From: an uncultured Campylobacter sp.
GTDB taxonomy: Bacteria > Campylobacterota > Campylobacteria > Campylobacterales > Campylobacteraceae
Assembly (NCBI GenBank): GCA_938036585.1
Contig: CALHQN010000056.1
Coordinates: 1-6,395, forward strand
DNA length: 6,395 nt
Direction of reading: 5' to 3'
Under the pieces are notes generated by a model, which was given only the letters and a program-made list of their open reading frames with translations, was not told the origin of the DNA and did no database searches. Every line of letters begins with the position of its first letter. Position 1 is the first letter of the stretch. Both the position numbers and the translations under genes were made by a program. This document shows, one piece after another, positions 1-6,395 of the stretch.

Positions 1-400
1 TTGTCTACATCGCAGCCACGTGTGATTGCTGCATAGTAGGCGAGCAGCTGCAGCGGAATCACTGAGAGAATCGGCATGATGAACTCATCCGATGCAGGTA
101 CATGCATAACGTGATCGACATATTTCTCGAGTTCCATATCCCCCTCTGCCGCAATACCGATGACAACAGCATCACGTGCCTTTACCTCTTTGATGTTGGA
201 GAGTGTCTTTTCATAGACGCTGCGCTGTGTCGCGAGTGCAATCACAGGCACTCCCTCAACAATCAGGGCAAGTGTTCCGTGCTTCAGCTCACCTGCTGCA
301 TATGCTTCAGCATGAATATAGGAGATCTCCTTGAGCTTGAGTGCGCCCTCAAGAGCGAGCGGATAGAAAATATCGCGACCGATAAAGAAAAAGCCGTGTC
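1..400 (-). other. Compositionally foreign 3' segment of glmS (putative recombinant tract)
   Basis: The 3' part of glmS differs from the rest of the gene. In positions 1-360 Ala is GCA in 10 of 17 codons and Thr is ACA in 4 of 4. In positions 421-1380 of the same gene the figures are 7 of 41 and 2 of 17. The word AAATTT, seen roughly every 100-150 bases elsewhere in glmS, is absent from 1-426 and first appears at 427. The encoded protein (AEAYAAGELKHGTLALI, then IPLQLLAYYAAITRGCDVD) reads like Gram-positive or Negativicutes GlmS rather than a Campylobacter one. That comparison is from memory. The right boundary is uncertain, about 330-430, because the protein there (YPLALEGALKLKEISY) is conserved in all GlmS and the codon signal fades gradually. 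The left boundary is outside the window. The cause could be homologous transfer or an assembly chimera. Confidence 0.55.
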
Positions 401-1790
401 CGTGCAGATAGTGCTTGCTCATGCGGTAAATTTTATCCTGCAAGCCGTCTTTGATCTTTAGAATTTGCGGGATATGAAGCATCGCCGAAATTTCGCTCGC
501 GTTGTTTTTGGCGGAGACGGTGCCGCGCAGATTTGCAAGATAGATCACGAACATCCATAGCACCATAACCTGCGTCGCAAAAGCTTTCGTAGAGGCTACG
601 CCCTTTTCGATGCCCGCGCGGGTGAGGATCACGCTGCCTGCCATGCGCACGATCGAGCTATTATCGATATTGCAGATCGCAAGCGTCCTAAGACCGGCTT
701 TTTTAGCGATATGCAGCGCCTCTAAGGTGTCGGCGGTCTCGCCGCTTTGCGAAATGACGATGAAAAGGGCGTTTTTATTCAAAAACGGCTCCTTGTAGCG
801 GAATTCGCTAGCAACTTCTACTTTCGTGCGGATTTTAGCGATGCGCTCGAAAAGATACGAGCTTACGAGCGCGGCGTGATAGCTCGTGCCGCAGGCGCAT
901 AACACGATCTCGTCGATGCCCTCAAACAGCGCTGCGTCAAGCTCGTCAAATTTTATCTTACCGCCCTTGATTACGCGCCCCATCATCGTTTCGGTTACGA
1001 CTTGCGCCTGTTCGTAAATTTCTTTTTCCATAAAAAATCTAAAACCCTCTTTTTGCGCGTAGCTCTTGTCCTTTGGAAGCTCGCTAAAAGTGCAATTATG
1101 CGGCTTAGATTTTTTAAAAACGTCGATCTGCCCGAGCTTTGCGACGCCGTAAATTTGATCGTCCAGATACGCGGCTGTATTCGCAAGCCCGATGAGCGGA
1201 GCGTCCGAGGAGCTAAAGAAAATTTCGTTTTTATCGTTTTTTGCGACGATCAGCGGGGCTGCGTTTTTGGCAAAGAAAATCTCTCCCGGAGCGGCCTTTG
1301 TGATCAAAAGCGTGGCGTAAGCACCCTCTAATCGCTTAATCGTAGCCTCGTATGCCTTAAACGCGTCGTTGGTAGCCTTAAAATTTTTCTCGAAAAGATG
1401 CACGATCACCTCGGTGTCGGTCTGGCTTAAAAATTTCACGCCGTCCGCTTCGAGCTCGTCTTTTAGCTCGGCGTAGTTTTCGATGATGCCGTTGTGTACG
1501 ACGAAGCTAAAATCTCCAAAATGCGGGTGCGCGTTAAGCTCGGTCGGCTTTCCGTGCGTCGCCCAGCGAGTGTGCCCGATCGCGACGCCAAAGCCGCTGC
1601 TTTGGTAATCTTTCATCTTATCTTCCAGATTATTCAGCTTGCCGACCGCTTTGAAATACTTTATATTTGCGCTCTGATCCATCACGGCGATCCCCGCGCT
1701 GTCGTATCCGCGATACTCCAGCTCCTTAAGGCCGTCAAGTACGATCTTTTTTTTCTCTTCATTTCCGATGTAGCCTACGATTCCACACAT
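1..1790 (-). CDS. glmS: Glutamine--fructose-6-phosphate aminotransferase (isomerizing), 3' end cut by window edge
   Basis: Cytoplasmic GlmS makes glucosamine-6-phosphate from fructose-6-phosphate and glutamine, the first step towards UDP-GlcNAc for peptidoglycan and LPS. I translated the minus frame across the window: 596 codons, no stop. The protein begins MCGIVGYIG, so Cys2 is the glutaminase nucleophile once Met1 is removed. The glutaminase domain shows GHTRWATHG (72-80), HNGIIENY (99-106) and QTDTE with Asp125. The two SIS sugar-isomerase domains show CGTS (300-303), SQSGETAD (347-354), and the KLKE/HG region with Lys485, Glu488 and His504. The last visible residues are RGCDVD; the family normally ends DVD-PRNLAKSVTVE, so about 12 residues lie off the left edge. 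Full length would be about 608 aa, normal for the family. The start is fixed by the obligatory MCGI and by an AAGGA ribosome site (1798-1802, minus strand) seven bases upstream. Codon use changes sharply in the last ~120-140 codons (separate entry). Confidence 0.96.
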   Translation of the reverse strand, partial: MCGIVGYIGNEEKKKIVLDGLKELEYRGYDSAGIAVMDQSANIKYFKAVGKLNNLEDKMKDYQSSGFGVAIGHTRWATHGKPTELNAHPHFGDFSFVVHNGIIENYAELKDELEADGVKFLSQTDTEVIVHLFEKNFKATNDAFKAYEATIKRLEGAYATLLITKAAPGEIFFAKNAAPLIVAKNDKNEIFFSSSDAPLIGLANTAAYLDDQIYGVAKLGQIDVFKKSKPHNCTFSELPKDKSYAQKEGFRFFMEKEIYEQAQVVTETMMGRVIKGGKIKFDELDAALFEGIDEIVLCACGTSYHAALVSSYLFERIAKIRTKVEVASEFRYKEPFLNKNALFIVISQSGETADTLEALHIAKKAGLRTLAICNIDNSSIVRMAGSVILTRAGIEKGVASTKAFATQVMVLWMFVIYLANLRGTVSAKNNASEISAMLHIPQILKIKDGLQDKIYRMSKHYLHGHGFFFIGRDIFYPLALEGALKLKEISYIHAEAYAAGELKHGTLALIVEGVPVIALATQRSVYEKTLSNIKEVKARDAVVIGIAAEGDMELEKYVDHVMHVPASDEFIMPILSVIPLQLLAYYAAITRGCDVD

Positions 1791-1820
1791 CTTGCTTTCC
1801 TTATTTAAAATTTGGCGCCC

Positions 1821-1849
1821 ATTTTACTACGCTATTTTAAATTAACGAA
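1821..1849 (-). promoter_or_regulatory. Candidate glmS promoter
   Basis: Reading the minus strand upstream of glmS, a TAAAAT -10-like hexamer lies at 1826-1821, and a weak TTCGTT -35-like element lies at 1849-1844 with a 17-base spacer. Transcription would start near 1814 and leave a leader of about 24 bases with the AAGGA ribosome site. A second TAAAAT at 1839-1834 is an equally possible -10. Campylobacter sigma-70 promoters often lack a recognisable -35, so the choice between the two is not settled. Confidence 0.35.
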
Positions 1850-1857
1850 ATTCGGCT

Positions 1858-1867
1858 CTAAATTTAG
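1858..1867. repeat. 10-bp palindrome CTAAATTTAG in the divergent promoter region
   Basis: CTAAATTTAG is a perfect palindrome between the divergent glmS and mqnE promoters, about 30 bases upstream of the mqnE -10. It could be an operator half-way between the two genes. However, AAATTT is a very common word in this genome's sequence, so chance is a serious alternative. No regulator is suggested by the sequence alone. Confidence 0.3.
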
Positions 1868-1898
1868 TCCGCTTATCCGTTTTGTAAGCAAAAAATTA

Positions 1899-1904
1899 TA
1901 TAAT
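1899..1904 (+). promoter_or_regulatory. -10 element (TATAAT) of the mqnE operon promoter
   Basis: A perfect TATAAT sits 27 bases before the mqnE start, in an AT-rich stretch (GCAAAAAATTATATAATTAG). There is no convincing -35 hexamer at 17 bases, which is usual for Campylobacter sigma-70 promoters. These rely on an extended, AT-rich region upstream of the -10. Transcription would begin near 1911, giving a leader of about 20 bases. It is the only good promoter seen before the mqnE-permease-phosphoribosyltransferase cluster, so it probably drives all three. Confidence 0.65.
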
Positions 1905-1931
1905 TAGCACAAAATTTGGCTTGGGAAATCG

Positions 1932-3014
1932 ATGGAAATTTTAGAAAAACTACAAAGCGGCGAGAGATTAAATTACGAAGACGGCGTGAAATTATGGGAT
2001 CTGGATCTTTTCGATCTGGGCAAATTCGCCTTTGCTATTCGCAAAGAAAAAAACGGCAAAAACGTCTATTTCAACGCAAATCGTCATATCAATCCTTCGA
2101 ATTTATGCGCAGATACCTGTAGATTTTGCGCATTTTCGGCGCACCGAAAGAACGAAAACGCCTACACGATGAGCGATGATGAGATTATGCGTATCGTGGA
2201 TGAGACGGTGGCGCGCGGCACGAAGGAGATTCATATCGTAAGCTCGCACAATCCATTCGTTACGCCGCAGCAATATTTGGGAATTTTTAAAGCGATAAAA
2301 CAAAAATATCCGCTTTTGCACATCAAGGCGATGACCGCGGCAGAGATCGATTATTGGCGGCGAAAGTGGAAGATGAGCTACGAAGAGACGATAGAGCTGA
2401 TGATGCAAAGCGGCGTGGATTCGATGCCAGGAGGCGGCGCCGAAATTTTCGACGAGCAGATCAGGGATCAAATTTGCAAAGGCAAGGTCTCAAGCGAGCA
2501 GTGGCTACGTATCCACTCGCTGTGGCATGCGCGCGGGCGTCAGAGCAACGCTACGATGCTCTTTGGACATATCGAAAGTCGCGCGCACCGCATAGATCAC
2601 ATCTTGCGTATCCGCGCGCTGCAAGACGAGAGCCTGGCTCGCGCTAACGGCGGCGGTTTCAACGCCTTTATCCCGCTCGTGTATCAGCGCGAGAACAACT
2701 ATCTGGACGTGAAGGGCTTTTTGGGCTCGGTCGAAATTTTAAAAACGATCGCGATTAGTAGAATTCTGCTTGATAACGTCACGCATATCAAGGCTTACTG
2801 GGCGACCTCGACCTTAAGCTTGGCCCTCGTAGCGCAGGATTTCGGCGCGGATGATCTTGACGGCACGATCGAGAACGAAAGCATTCAAAGCAGCGCCGGC
2901 GCCGGCAGCAAAAAAGGGCAGAGCAAGCGCGATTTTATCGATATGATCAGCACGGCGGGCTTTGTGCCCGTAGAGCGCGACAGCTTGTATAACCAGATCG
3001 AAATTTACGAATAA
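1932..3014 (+). CDS. mqnE: Aminofutalosine synthase MqnE (radical SAM, menaquinone biosynthesis)
   Basis: MqnE is the cytoplasmic radical-SAM enzyme that joins 3-[(1-carboxyvinyl)oxy]benzoate to S-adenosylmethionine to give 6-amino-6-deoxyfutalosine, the second step of the futalosine route to menaquinone. The 360-aa product has the radical-SAM cluster motif CADTCRFC (Cys59, Cys63, Cys66), preceded by FNANRHINPSNL and followed by AFSAHRKN. Further family blocks are HIVSSHNP (101-108), KAMTAAEID (132-140), MPGGGAEIF (165-173), a FNAFIPLVYQRENN block and a GADDLDGTI block near the C-terminus. This pattern matches epsilonproteobacterial MqnE as I recall it, rather than its paralogue MqnC, the cyclase. 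Length is normal. The ATG follows a GGGA ribosome site (1923-1926) by five bases. An overlapping +1-frame ORF beginning at 1916 is a shadow. It is first in a tight cluster with purine-salvage genes. MqnC is the only serious alternative and is less likely. Confidence 0.93.
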   Translation: MEILEKLQSGERLNYEDGVKLWDLDLFDLGKFAFAIRKEKNGKNVYFNANRHINPSNLCADTCRFCAFSAHRKNENAYTMSDDEIMRIVDETVARGTKEIHIVSSHNPFVTPQQYLGIFKAIKQKYPLLHIKAMTAAEIDYWRRKWKMSYEETIELMMQSGVDSMPGGGAEIFDEQIRDQICKGKVSSEQWLRIHSLWHARGRQSNATMLFGHIESRAHRIDHILRIRALQDESLARANGGGFNAFIPLVYQRENNYLDVKGFLGSVEILKTIAISRILLDNVTHIKAYWATSTLSLALVAQDFGADDLDGTIENESIQSSAGAGSKKGQSKRDFIDMISTAGFVPVERDSLYNQIEIYE

Positions 3015-3020
3015 ATTTTA

Positions 3021-3027
3021 AAGGAGG
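3021..3027 (+). promoter_or_regulatory. Consensus Shine-Dalgarno (AAGGAGG) that fixes the GTG start of the permease
   Basis: AAGGAGG ends five bases before GTG at 3033. It is the strongest ribosome site in the window; the other genes have AAGGA, GGGA or AAGGCGG. It lies inside the 18-base gap after mqnE and would give the permease its own translation initiation. This could compensate for the weaker GTG start codon. It settles the start, because no ATG lies at a suitable distance. Confidence 0.85.
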
Positions 3028-3032
3028 AGCAA

Positions 3033-4328
3033 GTGGAGAAATTCTTTCATCTCGCCGCCGCGAAAACGTCGGTAAAACAGGAGCTTATCGCAGGGCTTAC
3101 TACGTTTTTGGCGATGATTTACATCGTACCCGTGAATGCAAACATTATGAGTATTGCGGGCATGCCGTTTGATGCGCTTGTTACGGCAACCGCGCTTATT
3201 ACGATAATCGCAACGCTATTTAACGGGCTTTTTGCAAATACCCCCGTAGCGCTTAGCGTCGGCATGGGGCTAAATGCGTATTTTACCTTTGCGTTGTGCG
3301 TGGATGCGAAGATGCCGTGGCAGAGCGCACTTGGCATCGTAGCGATAAGCGGAGCGCTTTTTACCGTGCTTTCGTTTACGAACTTTCGCGTTTGGGTTAT
3401 CAAATCTATCCCACTTGATCTGCGTCGCGCCATAAGCGCGGGTATCGGGGCTTTCATCTGCTTCATCGGACTTAAACAGATGGGCGTCATCGCGCCTAGT
3501 CAGGCAACGCTAGTAACTTTAGGAAATTTAAAAGATCTAAACGTTTTGCTTGGAATTTTAGGCTTAGCAGTCGTGCTGGTGCTTTTTGTGCTTAGAATCA
3601 AGGCGGCGTTTATCTTAAGCATCTTGATTACTTCGTGCGTTGCGTGGGTGACTGGAATTTCACCCGCACCGCATGGCATAGTAAGCGCGCCAAGCGGCAT
3701 AACGCCGATATTTGCTAAGCTAGATATCTCCGGAGCGCTAAAGCTTGCGTTCGTGCCTTTTATAATCACATTTTTCGTCACGCATCTATTTGATAGCATC
3801 GGCACTCTAACCGGCGTTGGCAATCGTGCGGGACTTTTTGGAGAGAATAGCAAAGACGGCATGAAAAAACTATCTAGAAATTTAACCTCCGATGCGATAG
3901 GAAGCGTCGCAGGCGCCGTTATAGGAACGAGCACGGTCACTGCATTTGCCGAGAGCGCCAGCGGAGTAGAAGCGGGCGGCCGCACGGGGCTAACGGCGGT
4001 ATTTTGCGCTATATTTTTCGTGCTGACGCTGTTTATGCTACCGCTATTTAAGGCGATTCCGGCAAATGCGATCTATCCGATCCTCGTAATGGTCGGGGTT
4101 TTGATGTTTAGCGAGCTTGGCAAGATCGATTATAGCGACGCGGGAATTCTAATCCCTGCGTTTTTCATAGTGTTTTTAATGCCTTTTACCTACTCGATCA
4201 CCAACGGCTTAAGCTTTGGCTTTATCGCATATATCGTAGTTAGACTCGCTCAGCGCAGGATAAAAGATTTAAATTTGGGCGTTTTGACGCTTGGCGCGAT
4301 TAGCGTTTTAGTATTTTTGATGCATTAA
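3033..4328 (+). CDS. NCS2 family purine permease, AzgA-like (adenine/guanine/hypoxanthine uptake)
   Basis: This 431-aa integral inner-membrane protein is expected to import a purine base with protons. It is hydrophobic throughout, with about 12-14 predicted membrane segments, and its length is normal for the AzgA branch of nucleobase:cation symporter-2. Family features visible are the N-terminal KQELIAGLTTFLAMIYI (15-31), GMGLNAYFTF (77-86), the THLFDSIGTLTG stretch around Asp254, and the signature GTSTVTAFAESASG (298-311) followed by GGRTGL (315-320). Glu307 in the signature is the probable substrate-binding acid by analogy with NCS2 structures. The GTG start is supported by a near-perfect ribosome site. 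It lies 18 bases after mqnE and 15 before a purine phosphoribosyltransferase, which supports a purine rather than uracil substrate. Which base it prefers (adenine, hypoxanthine, guanine or xanthine) cannot be read from the sequence. Confidence 0.9.
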   Translation: MEKFFHLAAAKTSVKQELIAGLTTFLAMIYIVPVNANIMSIAGMPFDALVTATALITIIATLFNGLFANTPVALSVGMGLNAYFTFALCVDAKMPWQSALGIVAISGALFTVLSFTNFRVWVIKSIPLDLRRAISAGIGAFICFIGLKQMGVIAPSQATLVTLGNLKDLNVLLGILGLAVVLVLFVLRIKAAFILSILITSCVAWVTGISPAPHGIVSAPSGITPIFAKLDISGALKLAFVPFIITFFVTHLFDSIGTLTGVGNRAGLFGENSKDGMKKLSRNLTSDAIGSVAGAVIGTSTVTAFAESASGVEAGGRTGLTAVFCAIFFVLTLFMLPLFKAIPANAIYPILVMVGVLMFSELGKIDYSDAGILIPAFFIVFLMPFTYSITNGLSFGFIAYIVVRLAQRRIKDLNLGVLTLGAISVLVFLMH

Positions 4329-4343
4329 ATTTTAAGGAAAGAT

Positions 4344-4793
4344 ATGAGATTTTATAGTTTTGACGAGATGGATCGCGACGCAAGAGTTATAGCAAAGCAG
4401 GTTAGGGACGAATTCATGCCCGATGCGATCGTGGCGATCGCTAGAGGTGGGCTTACATTCGGCCATGCACTAGCCAACGCGCTTGATATGCGTACGATAT
4501 TTTCGATAAATTCCATCCACTACGCAGATACCAAAAAGCTCGACACCATCGACGTTTTCAACGTGCCCGATCTGGAGCTTTACAAGCGCGTGCTGCTGGT
4601 GGACGATATCATCGACAGCGGCGACAGCATGGTCGAGATCAAGCGCGTGCTGCTGGAGAAATTCCCGCAAATAGAGCTTAAAACGGCGGTGATTTTTTAC
4701 AAACCCAAGGCGCTCATCCAGCCCGATTTTAAAATTTCAAAAACGGATGAGTGGATAAATTTCTTTTGGGAAAATTATACGATAGAGGAATGA
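4344..4793 (+). CDS. Purine phosphoribosyltransferase, Gpt/Hpt-like
   Basis: A 149-aa cytoplasmic type I phosphoribosyltransferase that would convert a free purine base and PRPP to the nucleoside monophosphate. The PRPP-binding loop is clear: VLLVDDIIDSGDS (83-95) has two adjacent acidic residues (Asp87, Asp88) and the DSG-S turn, with Ser95 in place of the usual Thr. The upstream VAIARGG (30-36) forms the pyrophosphate loop. The C-terminal TDEWINFFWE (134-143) resembles the base-binding D-TWIE-PW end of E. coli Gpt (xanthine-guanine), and the length is close to Gpt at about 150 aa. An AAGGA site (4334-4338) stands five bases before the ATG, and the gene begins 15 bases after the permease. 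The pairing suggests uptake coupled to salvage. Base specificity is not settled, so no gene symbol is given. Confidence 0.88.
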   Translation: MRFYSFDEMDRDARVIAKQVRDEFMPDAIVAIARGGLTFGHALANALDMRTIFSINSIHYADTKKLDTIDVFNVPDLELYKRVLLVDDIIDSGDSMVEIKRVLLEKFPQIELKTAVIFYKPKALIQPDFKISKTDEWINFFWENYTIEE

Positions 4794-4807
4794 AGCGGCG
4801 CGCGATT

Positions 4808-4826
4808 AAATTTAGCGGCTAAATTT
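4808..4826. repeat. AT-rich inverted repeat just after the phosphoribosyltransferase gene
   Basis: AAATTTAGC, one G, then GCTAAATTT form a perfect 9-base inverted repeat beginning 15 bases after the TGA stop. As RNA it would fold as an 8-bp stem with a CGG loop. It is followed by TTTAGC rather than a real U-tract, so it is a poor intrinsic terminator. It could act as a 3'-end stabiliser, or as part of a termination region with the next hairpin. Confidence 0.45.
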
Positions 4827-4888
4827 TAGCAAATTTATAAAAATCGGCCGTCAAATATTTTTTGATTGTAGCTCAAATTTGGGGCTTT

Positions 4889-4912
4889 GGATTATTAAAT
4901 TTAATCCTTTTT
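4889..4912 (+). terminator. Candidate weak intrinsic terminator of the mqnE operon
   Basis: GGATTA (4889-4894) pairs with TAATCC (4902-4907) around a 7-base loop, and five Ts follow (4908-4912). The stem has only two G-C pairs, so the predicted hairpin is weak. Position and orientation are right: about 96 bases after the end of the phosphoribosyltransferase gene and before the nifJ promoter. Flanking GCTTT (4884-4888) and AAAGC (4921-4925) could form an outer stem. Confidence 0.45.
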
Positions 4913-4958
4913 GAAAATGTAAAGCGGCGGATTAATGATAGATTTTGGAATTTAGCTC

Positions 4959-4964
4959 TATAAT
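4959..4964 (+). promoter_or_regulatory. -10 element (TATAAT) of the nifJ promoter
   Basis: A perfect TATAAT lies 41 bases before the PFOR start codon, preceded by TTTAGCTC and an AT-rich region. No good -35 is visible at 17 bases (TGATAG at 4936-4941), as is common in Campylobacter. Transcription would start near 4971, giving a leader of about 35 bases that contains the AAGGCGG ribosome site. PFOR is therefore probably transcribed separately from the upstream cluster. Confidence 0.6.
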
Positions 4965-4968
4965 AAAA

Positions 4969-4982
4969 GATTTTTAAAAATC
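4969..4982. repeat. 14-bp perfect palindrome at the predicted nifJ transcription start
   Basis: GATTTTTAAAAATC is a perfect 14-base palindrome that overlaps the predicted start site just downstream of the -10. Its position would suit an operator bound by a dimeric repressor. The sequence is made almost entirely of A and T runs, so it could also be chance. No known regulator consensus is recognised in it. Confidence 0.4.
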
Positions 4983-4996
4983 GTAAGAAAATTTAA

Positions 4997-6395
<1,399 letters not shown>

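Noticed and set aside
102..461. Plus-strand ORF of 119 aa, Cys-rich, at the left end
   Set aside because: It is the exact complement, in register, of glmS codons. The minus-strand frame has all the GlmS motifs, and this ORF has no ribosome site or recognisable family.
1002..1331. Plus-strand ORFs at 610-798, 1002-1331 and 1494-1808
   Set aside because: All lie opposite glmS and in the same codon register; they are antisense shadows without their own signals.
1..1790. Possible frameshift or pseudogene in glmS
   Set aside because: I read the frame across every line of the window and found no stop; catalytic and substrate-binding motifs of both domains are intact.
1791..1931. glmS-linked ribozyme or riboswitch upstream of glmS
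   Set aside because: The predicted leader is only about 24 bases, far too short for a glmS ribozyme, and no such structure is visible.
1916..2122. Small ORF starting 16 bases before mqnE in another frame
   Set aside because: It overlaps the mqnE start and has a low-complexity Arg/Lys-rich product; mqnE has the proper ribosome site and conserved motifs.
2103..2471. Minus-strand ORF inside mqnE, and similar minus ORFs inside the permease (3119-3490, 3500-3985) and the phosphoribosyltransferase (4470-4670)
   Set aside because: They lie entirely within well-supported genes on the other strand and show no domain or start signal.

Overview
The window looks like chromosome from an epsilonproteobacterium of the Campylobacter type. 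Base composition appears to be in the middle range, far less AT-rich than C. jejuni, which would suit one of the higher-GC oral species (C. gracilis, C. rectus, C. showae and relatives). The species guess is inference. Three things support the group: a futalosine-pathway menaquinone gene (mqnE), a single-chain pyruvate:ferredoxin oxidoreductase, and the gene order glmS / mqnE / purine permease / purine phosphoribosyltransferase, which I recall from C. jejuni but could not check.

Layout. Positions 1-1790 (minus strand) carry glmS, glucosamine-6-phosphate synthase, which runs off the left edge about a dozen codons before its expected end. Positions 1791-1931 are a short divergent promoter region. 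A plus-strand, probably co-transcribed cluster follows: mqnE (1932-3014), an NCS2/AzgA-type purine permease (3033-4328) and a Gpt-like purine phosphoribosyltransferase (4344-4793), with gaps of 18 and 15 bases. Positions 4794-5005 are non-coding, with two AT-rich hairpins, a likely weak terminator and a clear promoter. From 5006 to the right edge is the N-terminal 463 codons of pyruvate:ferredoxin oxidoreductase (nifJ/por).

How the genes fit together. MqnE makes aminofutalosine for menaquinone synthesis, and the next enzyme in that pathway (MTAN) releases adenine. The two downstream genes import purine bases and convert them to nucleotides, so the trio can be read as quinone synthesis plus purine salvage. 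PFOR supplies acetyl-CoA and low-potential electrons and appears to be separately transcribed. GlmS feeds amino-sugar and cell-wall synthesis and is divergently transcribed.

The most unusual observation is inside glmS. The last ~120-140 codons (about positions 1-400) differ in codon choice, lack the AAATTT words common elsewhere, and encode a protein segment that reads like a Firmicutes/Negativicutes GlmS C-terminus. The reading frame stays open across the change. This suggests either inter-phylum homologous replacement of the 3' end or a chimeric assembly. I found no evidence of a new defence, mobile or regulatory system; the rest is core metabolism.
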